This document shows, piece by piece, positions 9,967-21,988 of a DNA stretch of 64,000 nt. Position 1 is the stretch's first letter; the number at the start of each line of letters is the position of its first letter. This stretch comes from Gracilariopsis chorda. Lineage: Eukaryota; Rhodophyta; Florideophyceae; Gracilariales; Gracilariaceae. The notes under the pieces are model-generated. The model was not told where the DNA came from, did no database searches, and saw only the letters and a list, made by a program, of their open reading frames with translations. The stretch lies in contig NBIV01000038.1 of assembly GCA_003194525.1 (NCBI GenBank), positions 340,429 through 404,428 on the forward strand, read 5' to 3'. The position numbers and the translations under genes were made by a program.

Positions 9967-11518
9967 CTTGCGCTGACGACAAGTGACGTTTTCTGTGTGG
10001 AGTGCGTGGTGATGTTGACGAGATGCTTGAAGCTGTAAACGTTTTTGTTGTGATGCTGTGACTTACCATATCGACTGTTGTTTGACGCGTTTTTGTAGAC
10101 AGGTGGAGGCACTGGCGTGGTCGTGAGACTGTGGAGCCGCACGGCGCTGATGCCCGTGTTCCATCTGTTCCTTGTGGGCGCTCACTACAAGTATCGCTGG
10201 ACACGCTCGCATCAGTGCCTGGCCCGACACTCCTGTAGCCCATTCGTATCACATTCCTTTCCCCCATTATTGGCCGATCCACACTGCCAATCGCGATCTC
10301 CTTACAGATATTTGTATCTAACATCCAAAGCGCAGGCCGTGGTCCATGATTGCGTATGCTCAAGTCCTCCAGCATTCTCGCATCCTGTTGTAACGAGAAA
10401 GGTTGGGTTACTGTTAAGAGCAAGTCAACCAGTGGGGCAAAGCAATAAGAATACCTTTTACTTGTGGCTTCAAGACAGCTTATGCTCGATCTTTATTCTT
10501 GGTCAGGTGTGAAAGGCAGACATAATCAGCCCTTCCTGTAGTCAGTCGAACTGAGCTACAAACAGCAACCCCTAGAAGGACAACGTGCTCCTAGAAGGGC
10601 CGAGTGCCAGGGTGTCAGAGACTTGGGGGGGTTGGAAAACAAAGCCCAAGAGACAGAGCAGATGAGCTGTGGGGGCGAGCGGGTGTCGATCGCTGGGAGA
10701 AGCAAAACGACTGCTCCTACGGGAGCAGAACTCGCAGTGGCTCGTTTACGGCTTCAGCGATCAGCGCCCGCTTGCCTTTCCACTGCCAAATAAATACTCT
10801 TCTGCGCGCCTGGTAATTCCAATCGCACATCGCAATATGATCCGATGCATTAATCGGGTCGGCGTCGCATCGTCCACTGTACTGTTGTATGACAGCGGAA
10901 GCTGGCACTTATGGTAACTAGAGGCGAGTATGTTGCCAAGCGTCTGGATAGATAAGGATGAGTCAGGACAAACTTCCTGCGCTGGGGGGCTCTTTTCTCG
11001 CTCCTCTGCCATCGCTTTACTCTGGGGCCTGTTGTTTGCCCGCTTCTTATCCTTCTGGCTCAAGCCCGTTCGCATGCTTGCATCTCTGTCTTTTGCACTC
11101 AACTGCTCTTTCGTAACCTTTTGCATTCACGGTGTTGCTGACAATGTGTGACTAGGCTCTATGCATTAATCTCAGTAGTGAAGACATAGCTTAAGTCTCC
11201 ACCACGTCTTACAACTGTACTTTTTATAACTGTACGGTGTTCTCCAGTAGCACGAACCGTCGCTTTGTAGATATGCCACCTACACAGCGTAGACACTCGT
11301 TCCAAGTAGAAGTAGTCGCGTTCTTTTTAGTCTACGTTGGGAAAAAACCATTGATTGCATGAAAACTACTGATGTAGCTATTTGCCCGAGTCTTAGAGCA
11401 AGTCTATTCGCATGATTAATTTGCCTGGTTAAATAGCCAAAGTACCCACGGAAAAATAAACACCACTGCGCGCATGTCTATCAGCGGCGGTGGCTACATT
11501 TTATTTATATCATATGTC
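9967..11518. other. Intergenic DNA
   Basis: No supported gene. It holds the second copy of the dispersed repeat (10,173-10,231). Small ORFs here have no recognisable motif. Confidence 0.45.
10173..10231 (+). repeat. Dispersed repeat, copy 2
   Basis: Inverted copy of 5,585-5,644, about 4.6 kb away, matching over about 59 bp with few mismatches. The reading VGAHYKYRWT-SHQCLA is conserved in both. Confidence 0.6.
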
Positions 11519-11767
11519 TCAACGTGTAAAATTTTCATTGGGACCAGCGAGGTACTTCTGCGTGACGCGCTGCAGGAGCGTCCAGCGGCACCTTAGACTA
11601 GCCTGCGAGCGGGGGCCGACAACTTTCAGCTGGTTGGAGAAGGCGAGGGCGACGTCGGCCCAAAAGGTTTCGGCGTTCTGGTCGAGCGTGCGGCGAGAGC
11701 AGCTCAGCCACGCTTTGGCTAAGGCCAGGTCTTCTTCGGGCGTAAAGTTGTTGCCCTTTCCCGCCAT
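11519..11767 (-). CDS. Short Myb/SANT-like protein
   Basis: An 82-residue ORF from an ATG at 11,767. It opens GNNFTPEEDLALAKAWLSCS, continues with NAETFWADVALAFS, and ends with SLRCRWTLLQRVTQKYLAG. This is the trihelix/Myb-SANT pattern (Trp-Phe/Trp spacing, R-x-R-W near the third helix) seen in proteins annotated as No-apical-meristem-like and in the accessory Myb-like protein of PIF/Harbinger transposons. It covers only the DNA-binding domain and lacks the usual C-terminal coiled region, so it may be truncated. An A/T-rich AAATATAGTA lies about 105 bp upstream on its strand. No Harbinger transposase is seen next to it. Confidence 0.55.
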   Translation of the reverse strand: MAGKGNNFTPEEDLALAKAWLSCSRRTLDQNAETFWADVALAFSNQLKVVGPRSQASLRCRWTLLQRVTQKYLAGPNENFTR

Positions 11768-13870
11768 TTAGATGCAAAGGAAGGTTGCAGATAGATTCAC
11801 GGGGATAGTCCGGAAAGGGCCAAGAGAGAGGAGAGCGTATTCAAAGGTTGGGGGCGATGAAGGTTGAGATAGTACTATATTTTCCGTGGGAAGGGTTCAC
11901 GAACTGCGTGGGGTCATTGCTGTGATTGCCAATTGGTGGCTTCTTGTTGGTACAAAAAGTAGCATGCCAGTGGCCAAATGAGTAAATCCATGTGTATTTC
12001 AGCCCACTTTTACATATAAATTTACTCATTTAGCCACCAAATTTGGAGATAACCTCTCGAATAGATACTACCTGTGAAGCTATATTTTCAAAAATACAAG
12101 TTTACCACGACGAATAGACATGCTCTTAGCTCCTTTCATTTTTCCGCTATTTTGTTTTTTTGAACTAGCAATTTACCTACGCTTGTTCTTTTGAGCACCA
12201 ACAAAGTGTTGTTTGTCGACAGTTAAGCAAACTTAAAGCATGTAAACTGATGTCAACACTATAGTTACGGCAAGAATATGCCTTCAGATCCATCTAGGGC
12301 TTGGCGCAACAACAAAAGCTCTGCATGCTGCACCAAAGCCAAAATTTTGTGAATGGATCCAAAATGAGAGTGATGATACAACTCCAAATTCCAGTTAATT
12401 TTGCAGCGACAGTTTGTGAATGCCTAATTTGCCACAGTGGGGAATGTGATGAACTAACTCTGCAAAAGCAGTCATCATCCTATTTTGTGATTATTATTAA
12501 AGGTGTTTGACTACCAATTTTGGAGTATTGAATAATGTCTACTTCATGTGGCAGTTAGTCATAAATACGCCTCTGTATTTTTATAGAATACGTAAGCCAT
12601 CCAAATGAATGTAATTACAATTACCCTGAACTGCAAAAGAGACCGCTTTGCCAGTCAATTAGCAACAATAACAGTCACCATGCAGCACCACCCAACAAGC
12701 TGATCCTTTTGCTTACTATGAAGCTGTTGCAGACGTTTTTGAGCATAAGAGAGCCATTTTGCCAGCTTCTGCTTTAAACTATCTGAATCTGAATTGCAAG
12801 ACGTTAGTTGGCAAAGCAACTCCTTTCAATGGACTTAATCCTTTGCATCTTTCAGAAGGTAATATAGAACAGAAAAGCACAAAAACCTTCAGTTGCCATA
12901 ATTGCTGCGATTAACAGTGTTAAAGTACCAAAAACGCATAGAAACAAACCTTGAAAAGTAAGAAAAAGTAAAACATCAATACGTACCACAAACGTAAAGA
13001 TTAATGCATAAATTACGATAAATTTGACAAAAAATCATAATTGAATGGCTAAAAGGAAAACTGGATTCCAAATACACACATGTATAAGATGACTGTTTTC
13101 TGCATTAATCAATCTAATTTATGAGATATGCAGAAAAACAATCATTAGGTTAGAATTTCTAACATGGTACAAACAACTCCAAAAAAGAAAAAAAGGTCAT
13201 CTCAGATCTCCAACAAAGGCATTCAATAGCTTTCTGTTCTTTAGGTAAGGGTGATGCAACGGAGAGACGAATGGTGAACTGGGTTTCTACCATACAAATC
13301 TCTGCAGCAAAAAAGTTGACGTGGATACAATCTAAGAGCGAACGCACCATTATTTGTCTTCCTTGGTTACATATGCAAATTAAAGGCCCTTGAAGAGTTA
13401 TGTTTCGCACTTGGTTGACTTCTAGAAGGTTTCGGTAATGTGGTTATTTCATGAGCTAGGACTGCTCATAGACGATTTCACACGTAAACCACGGAAGATT
13501 CAATTGTCTTTTGGCCACAGGAGCGGGCATGCACCACCAATTGGGATTGATTCTAGTTCATTTAATATATCTCTTTTTATTTTTTATTTTACACCCTGTT
13601 CCAGAGAGTTAGTACTTATTGCGCGGGCGAGTTGCCGTTGCATCAGTAACCAATTTCCAATAATGGACCCCAACCTGAGAAATTAGCTTTAGACCTCGCA
13701 GCCTTCTCTTGATCTCTACTCTTTATTTGAGTGAGGTACCCTACCCTGTAGGACATCTATTCTTCTTGCTAATCTAAAGGATCCCAAGTTTTGAACTTTT
13801 GTTCCAACTGCTTTGGTGTTAGTCTTTTTAAAAGGGTTACTCAACGGCACTGCCGTTCATCTCCAGCAAT
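11768..13870. other. AT-rich intergenic DNA
   Basis: Clearly more A/T-rich than its surroundings, especially 11.95-13.6 kb, with many homopolymer runs and no motif-bearing ORF. It may be old decayed repeat DNA. Confidence 0.45.
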
Positions 13871-13879
13871 ACTCTCTTG

Positions 13880-14556
13880 TATTGCAATTTCCGGTGACGG
13901 AAAACACCATGAAGATGTTCTTGAACTTCCTTTTAAAAGGTAAACTCAGTGGGAGAGCCCCTCCAAAGATAACACGACAAATTTGGTTGTAGGCCGAGGT
14001 CACGTTTCGTGACAGGCGCAGGGGAGATAACAAAACAGCTGGCTACTGCAGTGTATTACTCCAACAAATGTGGTTCAGCTAGTGGTAAGCAAAACGTTTG
14101 TAGAATAGGACTTTTTGATTTGGCCTAACAGATAACTTCAATATGTGGTGGTCTCCTTAACATAGCAGCAGCAACCAGGGGGATCCTGAAAGGAGATCCG
14201 CAGGCACCAAGTGGAGAGCGGGTAAACTGGGCAGACGATACTCCTACAAGCGCTGCTATGTGACGCACTGTGTATCGGCGGCTCAGAAACCACACCTAGA
14301 GGATGACGTAATAGTGTACCTGAAGGTGAGTATCACGAGGTTGAACCAGACGAACTAGAACAAGCCTCGAGGGTGCTTGGTTTACTTCCCCGGAGGTGGA
14401 GCTCCAACGGCGCACTACATACAGTGACAGGAGCTGACCTCGACGGAAACTATCTACTGTACCCTATAAACATCTAAGTAAGTTAGGTTATTCTACCTAA
14501 TCTAATTACATTCTGCTGGAATGATTCCTCTGGAGGGGTGTGCTACGTGGCACTAG
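13880..14556 (-). repeat. Putative diverged LTR (probably of the G4 gypsy)
   Basis: Fragments align with the E2 LTR in the same order: GACGGAAAACACCATGAAGA near 13,898, GAGAGCCCCTCC near 13,953, GGTCACGTTTCGTGACAGGC near 13,999, and an end-like ATTCCTCTGGAGGGG near 14,523. Its position beyond the antisense ORFs of G4 is where a 3' LTR belongs. Boundaries are approximate. Confidence 0.4.
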
Positions 14557-15056
14557 TTAGAAAATACAGATACTCCGTTAGGAATCTTCCGGAACAGCCC
14601 ATCCTTAGGAGCGTATATAGTAGCCATTGCACTCCATACACGCTTTCTTGGACTGCACCAAGTCCTAGAGGTACATCACGTCTAAGTGCTCGTCTCCTTC
14701 GGTGATTCTGCGAATCCTCCAGGGGTGCTCCTCGTACTGGCGAGTCTTGTTGCCTCCATCGCAGGTGCTGCCGTCGCATACGCTTTCCTTCCGCGCGGTC
14801 TCTGTTCGGAACCCCTAAGGCAAAGAATCGGACCTGATCTTACGCCTATCCACTCGCGTCCCCTTACACATCAGGTGTAACTCCTTCTGGTGACCGGGTG
14901 CATTTCAGCCCCGTTATTACACTTCTTCGTGCGGGCGATTTTCATATCCTGGAGAAACGCCAGAACGTGGAACTATGAATCGGTTCCGCATAATGGAGCG
15001 GCCTACGTCTCCTGCATCTTCCAAGGCGTCATCCACACAAATTCCTCAACGGCTTT
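14557..15056. other. Spacer between putative LTR and G4 antisense ORF region
   Basis: No supported gene. It probably belongs to the 3' untranslated part of G4. Confidence 0.35.
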
Positions 15057-17077
15057 GTGGTAGCCCCAATTTTTGAAGGACATATAAGTGGCGGCATTCC
15101 TCTGCAGGTATCTCCCTCCTTTTCTGGTCTCAACACACAAATTCCTCCTGCTTTTCCTGCTTTCTTCTTCTTCTTTGGAATGTTTCAAGCTTACGACGAT
15201 CAATCTTTGACTCCCGTGGATCCTCAGGTGTACCACACCTCTACTGGTGCGCCACTCCAGCCTGGGGAGCATCTCGATCATCGCGCCACTCGGGGGTTCT
15301 TGCCTTTCCAGGATCGGCGGGTCAGCCTACTGTGCTCCGTCGGTGAATACCTTCATCATTTCGCGACTTACTCTCATGCGGGGCGCTTCGCGCAGTTCCC
15401 GAAACTCCCTGGAGTGAGGGCAAACAGACTAGTGATGTTTCGTATTGCGCCCATCGGCTCCATGTTCGGGTGCATGGCGATAACGCTCGGACAACCATGG
15501 GATACTGCGATACCCCCTACCTTAGGTGTATCGAGTAACGCAAAATCTAGCCGCGTCTGCAACTTCTCCTTAGAATGAATCCATTCACCATGTGTAGCAC
15601 CATTCCGGCAGCATCTCTGATGGCCGCTCTCCTTTGGCGTTGCTTCCTTAGGACCCTCTCTAAAACGGCCTCTATTGGTTAGACCGCAGTCTCTGGGGTA
15701 CCAGCACTGCGGACGAGGCCCGTATCAGGAACACATTTGTATTCTTCTTCGGATGGCACAACACGGAGTTCCATGATATGCCTTCAGATCAGCGTTCCAA
15801 ATACTAGGTTTCCATCTTCAACTCCTGGAGGTACCATTGGGTGGCGCCTCACCTGCGTGCGGCGACGCCCCTCGTCTTTGCATATCACATCTCTGAGGTA
15901 CTGGATACCCACGGCACCCTGAGGGGTTTCGTTATGTTGATTGCCTCTACGGAGTTCGCTGTGGGGGCCATTATGGCGTACTTTCAGGAGGCGGACGAGA
16001 GTGTCCTTTCCTATACGCGGAGCTGCAATGGTCGCCTTTATTGGGATTCGTCATACCAGCCTACAACGGGTCGTTTACTTCCCCTTTCGGTGGCAATGAT
16101 CCAGTACATTCGCTCCTTGGGTGTCTAAAACCTTGTCCGGGGCACCACGTGGAGTGCGGACGAAGCGGAGGCTCGTCTTGAATACAATCTTCAGGTGGAC
16201 TGCTCTGAAACCCCTGGTTTTCTTTGGTATGACTATGGGGAAGAAAAGTTCTAACCCAACAGGCGAGGTCCGAACGGTGACGATGACGAACGCGCATACG
16301 TTGCTTTTCCTCGCCATATTGAAGGAAGGGCGCCTAGGGTGCCACGATTTCAGGTCTCCGATTATGATCCTAAGTTGGAGAGTCTGTTGTTCCGCACGCC
16401 AGTTCCTTCTCCGGTTGGGGTATTAGCCGTAGCTTCTATAGTTTGTGGTGATACTTCTCCTAATCCTGCAGTTGGTGCTGCAGCTCTCGTCACCGTCACT
16501 ATGGCGTCGGTGCCTGCGGTTCCTGCAGTGGGGATGGATGTTTTGCCCAAGGAGAAGGATGCGACCGCTCCTGCCCCAGTGGTTCCACCGCCTTCGGTCC
16601 TTTCGGCTCCTGCGGTTCAACCGGCATTCAGGACTGTGCTACCGCCGGCTTCTTCCTCACCTCCAGTGTCGGCCCCTGCGGCCGTTTTCCGGCTTCTCCG
16701 TAGCCATCGCCTTCGGTGGCTGGACCTGCTCATCCTATTTAGGCTAGTGCGTCTGCCCCAATGCTGGTATCAGCAGCTCCTTCGGTGGTTGCCACCGCCG
16801 TCAAGCAGCAGAGAGTGCGATGGCAGTCGCCTTTTAGGAGTTTGTGCAAGCCTGCCTGGTGGTGGACATCGCTGCACCAGCTTCTCCCGCTGAGGCTATG
16901 CGCGAAGCTCGCCGCTGGGTTCTGGAGCTCCGGAAGGCACGTACGAATAACGAATACCTGAGGGCAATGCGTGACAGCCTGAAGATGTTCATGGATAACC
17001 AGGCCACGGTGGCGAAGGCGCGCTTGGATGCGAAGTATGCAGAGGCTCTGGTACTTCTGTCACCCGTTCTTGTATGA
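15057..17077 (+). pseudogene. Antisense ORF region at the 3' end of gypsy G4 (broken)
   Basis: Three sizeable plus-strand segments follow each other in different frames: 15,057-15,578 (TSTGAPLQPGEHLDHRATRG, MFRIAPIGSMFGCMAI), 15,841-16,128 (LRGFVMLIASTEFAVGAIMA, NGRLYWDSSYQPTTGRLLPL) and 16,339-17,077. The last has a Pro/Ala-rich part and then a charged, probably helical tail (EAMREARRWVLELRKARTNN). They lie opposite and just beyond the 3' end of the G4 pol, ending tail-to-tail with it at 17.08 kb, exactly as the antisense ORF of E2 does. I find no family match and no obvious residue similarity to the E2 ORF. The frames are shifted, so no full product is expected. Confidence 0.45.
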
Positions 17078-17079
17078 CG

Positions 17080-18050
17080 ATGTCGCGGAGCCCGCCTACC
17101 TGGATGGCGATCGTATCCTTATAGGTGGCGAGGACCTTGTATGGCCCCAAGATGTTTGGTGCCAATCCGCGGGTGACGCCTGGCGGTTCATCTGACGTCT
17201 CCTAGGGTTTGTCGACAAAGATTTCATCCCCTTCCTTCAGGTGAGGGCCTTGATTCACCTTCACGTCGAAGTTCAGTTTTCATTTTCTTTGAGAGGTGTT
17301 TGACCTAGCCTTTGCAAGCGCGAGTGCGTTCTCATACCACCTGACGGTTGCTTTTTTTGATTGGGCTGCCGTGGGCGACTGAGAACCGTCCACAGTGTGC
17401 GCCGTGGCGCGCGTGGCAATCACCGCGCTTGGCAGAAACCGTGACAGCACTAGACTGAACGGTGAAGCCCATGTAGAGCGGTGAACCTGAAGGTTGTCGG
17501 CATACGTGAGCGCGCCCACGTACGAGTCCCAGTCCTTCTGGCGGTCCGCAATATAGTTTCTTAACCTCAAGGCAATGGTCTTATTGAACCTCTCCGCTTG
17601 GCCATTCGTTTGAAGACGATAGGCGGTGGTACACAGCTGTTTCATCCCCAGCATTTCTGAGATGGGGCCGAAGAGTTCCGTTGCGACTTTTGGACCATTA
17701 TCCGTGAGAAGTTACACTGGTTTCTAGTAGGGGTAGACCCAATTCTCCAGAAAGGCGTCTTCAATAACTCCAGCCGTTGTGCTTCTCAGAGGAATGGCGC
17801 GGGTGAGCTTCGAAAACCGGTCGGTGATAACCAGAATATAACAGTATCCTCGCTTCAACTTCGGTAGAGGGCCCAATGTATCCATGGCTACAAACTCCAA
17901 AGGAACTGAACGAGGAAAAAAGGTATAGGGGGTGCTATGCTTCCTTATATTACCCCTAGTGGTGGCGCATGAACGGCAGTCTGCCACTGTTTGGTAAGCA
18001 TCGTTGTCCATGTATGGCCAATAGAACTCTCTCCTCATGATCAAATACAT
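17080..18050 (-). pseudogene. G4 gypsy integrase and C-terminal tail
   Basis: Integrase in two frames. The zinc region spans HYPPLAGHPG, at the end of the neighbouring RNase H segment, to TVADCRSCA. The core has VAMDTLGPL (first Asp), LLTDNGPKVATE (second Asp) and TNGQAERFNKTI (Glu). Beyond it are NVKVNQGPHLKEGDEIFV and NILGPYKVLATY, the post-integrase barrel that precedes the chromodomain position. A stop near 17,724 and at least one frameshift break it. Confidence 0.8.
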
Positions 18051-19012
18051 ACGGGACCGCCGGGGTGTCCGGCGAGGGGTGGATAATGCGAAAGATACAG
18101 AACCCTAGCCTGCAGGCTGGCTGGGACCACCTTCTGGATTGGGTCTTCAAGGAGTGCGCGGTGCACCAACACACCGTCCCGGTCCATATCGAAGAGAGAT
18201 GTGGTGTGTCTAATGGTGGCGAGGCTCTCCTTACAGAAAGGATCCGAGCTCTGCTCCTTCAGGAATTCCTCCATGTTTATGTGGATTACTTCCTTCTCCT
18301 CCTCAACTAGGGCCATCAACTCAGGAATACCGGCATATTTTCCGCTGGGGTTATTACATTCTACAGAATCTCCTGCAGGCTCGCTTCCTTTCTCCGTGCC
18401 ACATAGCGTAAGGCACGGAACGGTTTCCTTCAAGGGGGTTATATCTTCTCTATCGGTATGTATACCGGACAGAGCGTCCACTGCCTGGTGTTTCACGCCT
18501 GGGCGGTGGACGATATTAAAGTCGTACCTCAGCAGGCGCAACCTCCAGCGTCGTAGGCGTCTGGATACGTCCGGCGAGGACAATATGCACTTCAGTGGAG
18601 CATGATCAGTCCTCAAGGTTAAGCGCGTACCCTCCAAGTAAGGTTGCAGTAGTAGTACTGCCCACAAGATAGCGAGACATTCCCGCTCGGAGGTGGAGTA
18701 GTTCCGCTCTGCCGGGGAGAGGCTACGACTCCAGAAACCTATTGGCTGCCGTTCACCTTCTCTTTGTTTCTGTAGGAGAGTGCATTGCACCTGGTACTTA
18801 CAGACGTCCGTTTCCAAAACCATGCGTCCGTGCCGTTTCGGTAGAACCAATATCGGAGGCTCAATCAGTTTCCTTTTCAGGATGTCGAAAGCTTCATACT
18901 CCTCCTTCTTTGAGGTCCTAGTTTTCGTCGGATTATCTTTCTCCAAAAGGTGGTTCAACGGGGCCGCTATTCGGGAGAAATTAGAAACAAATGTGAGGAA
19001 GACGTTGCACAA
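18041..19012 (-). pseudogene. G4 gypsy RT thumb, RNase H and spacer
   Basis: A 323-codon open segment. It starts in the RT thumb (SFLGLCNVFLTFVSNFSRIA), then RNase H reads VLETDVCKYQVQCTLLQ, PIGFWSRSLSPAERNYS, SERECLAILWAV, LRTDHAPLK and KHQAVDAL. The first Asp of the usual T-D-A-S appears as ETDVCK. It ends at the start of the integrase zinc region. Confidence 0.85.
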
Positions 19013-19921
19013 ACCTAGGAACGAAGGTAGTTCCGTCTGGTCCGTGGGCGGTTTGGCTTCCTTGATGGGGTCTTGGGTCTTGCTTGATACCTATAGGCGA
19101 ACGGGAAGCACTACGTGTCGCAGGTAATCCACATAGGACTTTAAAAAGAAACTCTTCTCTAGCTTCAGAGTTAGGCCAGCATCCTTTAGTAGTTGGAGGA
19201 CGTGTCTCACATGCGCGAAGTGCTCCTCTACGGTGCGCGAGTAGTTAATGACGTCTTCAATGTATAACAGGGCGTATTGTCAGTTCACCTTTGACAGTAT
19301 TATATCCACTGCACGCTGCAATGTGGCGAGGACGTTTTTCAATCCAAAAGACATCCTCAGGAATCTCAATATGCCATAGTGAGTGGTGAATGATGTCTTT
19401 TCCTTATCAGCTTCGTCCATCTCGATTCTCCAGTATCCAATATTGGTTTCCAGAGTAGAAAATACCAACGCATCGCCTAAGGAGTCGATACATTCATCCA
19501 TGTGGGGTATCGGGTAGGAATATCGCACGGTTATCTCAATCAGGCGCCTGTAATCGATACAAAGCCTCAGAGATCCATCTTTCTTCTTAGCAAACACCAC
19601 CCGGGAGGCTCATTTGGAGGTGGACGGCTCAATCACGCCTTTGTCCAACATTCATTGGATATCCTCACGCTCGAAATCGCGTGCATGGGGTCCGGCTCTC
19701 CTTGGGAGTTGATGTACTGGTTTTGACTCAGGTGTAAACTGGATCCGGTGCTTGGTCAACTTCACTTGGCCCAAACTGCCGGACCACATATCCTCAAATG
19801 TGGATAACATTTCTATTATCTTTTGCCGATACTTTAAAACTTCTTCGCCAATTTGGAGCTTCTCCTGCCATGGTGCAGGGGTTTTCTCCTTAGGAGGCGA
19901 CGGAGAAGAATCAGTCTCCAT
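19013..19921 (-). pseudogene. G4 gypsy reverse transcriptase (broken)
   Basis: Two open pieces, 19,652-19,921 and 19,280-19,600, separated by stops. Visible are DMWSGSLGQVKLTKHRIQ, FAKKKDGSLRLCIDYRRL and YSYPIPHMDECIDSLGDA. The catalytic box reads LLYIEDVINYS, so the first Asp of Y-x-D-D is Glu. A TGA directly precedes this box. Confidence 0.8.
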
Positions 19922-20103
19922 TGCAGTGACAGTGTTCTGTATGGCGAGGTATTCCTGTGGCGGGATCTAGTTCAGTCATGTAAGAGCGGGCAAAGCTATC
20001 CCCACTACGGTGCCCTTGTGGAACCTTAAAAAAGAATTCTTAAGGTTGGCAACGATAACCCTGAAGGGGATTATTGGCACTATTTCCTTGACACCATTCG
20101 CCA

Positions 20104-20754
20104 TCATGGAGTGTTGCCCCGTATTAAGGTTAGGGCACCCCTGCAAGAAGGACAAACCTGATGTGGATGATTGCACCCGGACTTGGCCTGGCTCCTCGCG
20201 GGTATCTGAACACTTTTCACTACGCAGAGTTTGTTTGACTGCTTCTCTTTTGGAAGTGTACCCACTTGACGTGCATTTGCTTCGGGTCCCGGAGATGCAG
20301 ACATAATACCTACAGGAGCGGCATTATGAAATGTCACCTTCCGCAGGCGTGGGTACATGGCACGCACATACCGGTCCACAAAAGAAGTCTCCAGTATGCC
20401 GCGTTTGGCCACGTTTGTCACCACCAGGAACCGAATTCTCACCTTAAAGGATCCGGCACGGAGATAAAAAGGCAGAGCCCCGAGGATGTTTAACATTCTC
20501 CGCGAGGCATCGCGCATCGCTGGTCATTCTTCCGTCCTTAAGGAGTTTAAGGCCGAGCTGAGGATCATGTCAACATGTATCAGGTTTGGAATGGCGCCTG
20601 TGTCCAAGATGGTACGTGCAGTGGTTGATGCGAGAGGAGCGCATCTTAAGGAAACAAATACTTTATAGTTCTCGCATTGGAGCACATATACTGATGCCTC
20701 GAAGGTGATAGATGGGTCCGCTGAAAAGGGGGGTTCCACCAATTCCATTCCCAC
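20104..20754 (-). pseudogene. G4 gypsy aspartic protease region
   Basis: The segment 20,524-20,754 carries ARTILDTGAIPNLIHVDM, the D-T-G-A active site of a retropepsin, followed by downstream pieces (RIRFLVVTNVAKRGILETSF, AMYPRLRKVTFHNAAP) matching the order seen in E2 (HVELDDGSSVPIV region). Frames are interrupted. Confidence 0.65.
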
Positions 20755-20993
20755 TTAGCGTACGGGTTCCTCCCCTTTCCTAGAGGTGACTTCCGTTGGA
20801 CTGGGCCTCGACGAAAAGGAGCCACGCGGAGCCTCTACGCGCGGTCCTGGGGGTTTTCCTGGGTGGAGGATGTCGGAGTTATAGGCGCTGCGTTCTTTTG
20901 CAACGGTGCAACTGGGGCCACAGCATTCCCTTGCAAGGTGATAGGAGCTGTAGCGGGGACGGCCAATCCCTGCGTAGATGGTGTTGGGACTGG

Positions 20994-21482
20994 TTAAGCG
21001 GCTTTCCCGGATGGGGTGCGGTATTCATAACGACCTTGAGGGGAACGGAAATCCCCATAAGCGGTATGGTAACTACCAATCTCCGAATAGGTGTCTTTCA
21101 CTGCCTCGAAATTCTTCTCCCTCTCCTGAAGGATTACAGCCCTTATTGCTGGGGTGAGAGTGGTGCAGTGCACTGGTTCTCGGTACAAACAAATCCTACA
21201 AGGTGGTGGGTAACTTAGAGGGTTTGCGAAGCGGACGTCCCTAAAGGATCCCGCTGAGGTGTATGATGTGGGTGAAGACAGTGTCCGTGAACGGGACGGT
21301 GTCCTTTGATGTGACGCAAAGCTGAGAGCAAGTGCGTCCTGCTCCTGTTCGATCGTTAGATCTTCCACGTCTCCTGAGGTGCTGGTGTCCAACTTAAAGG
21401 CCGTAGCTGTGCGATTCCTTAAGGCGGAGGGTTTCTCCGAAAGTGGAGCGTGGCTTCGCCGTGCACCGTAATGGGTGTCCAT
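20994..21482 (-). pseudogene. G4 gypsy gag, C-terminal part
   Basis: Basic, Ser/Thr-rich segment with a zinc-knuckle-like CRICLYREPVHC and the following LTPAIRAVILQERE, which parallels NYEALTPEEK after the knuckle of E2. The knuckle spacing is degenerate. The rest of gag and the 5' LTR are missing. The segment abuts RNase H of G3 at about 21,490. Confidence 0.5.
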
Positions 21483-21489
21483 GTAAGAT

Positions 21490-21988
21490 TCCGTGAAGTG
21501 CGCTATACGATACCGAACTCGAACACCGATAAGCGCGAGCTCAAACGCATCAAGCGACCGGAAGGTTCAGTGATCTCCAAAAGCCAGCGGAGACACGCGT
21601 GATCCGTATATTTCTTAAAGTGAGTACCCAAAAGCAAGGGTCGGAGCATTGTCAATGCCCATACAACAGCAAAACACTCTTTCTCAGAAACCGACTATTC
21701 ACGTTCGTTTAAGGTTAAAGTTCTCGACTAGTATCCGATGGGATTTCTCACACCGTATTCTGTGACCTGAAATAGTGCACAACCAACCTGGTTATCATTG
21801 GCATCAGTGTCCATTTCATAAGGAAGCCCAAGTTTGGGAAGAGCCAAGATTGGTGGTAAGGTCACAGCATCCACAAGCTTCGAGAAAGCAGTAGGTTCTG
21901 CCTCAACAAAAGGTACCAAGTTCACTGATTGTCCCTTGGTTAGGAGCCTGCTAAGGGGAGTTGCGATGCCCAAAAAGCGGGTCCGCAA
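21490..21988 (-). pseudogene. G3 gypsy RNase H, 3'-truncated
   Basis: Contains LPKLGLPYEMDTDANDNQVG and CALFQVTEYGVRNPIGY, then in a shifted frame SVSEKECFAVVWALTMLRPL and KYTDHACLRWLLEITEPSGR. Similarity to the E2 RNase H is close (SVDTGSSDYQVGCALFQTTP). It stops where the gag piece of G4 begins, with no LTR at the junction, so a deletion joined the two elements. Confidence 0.75.
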
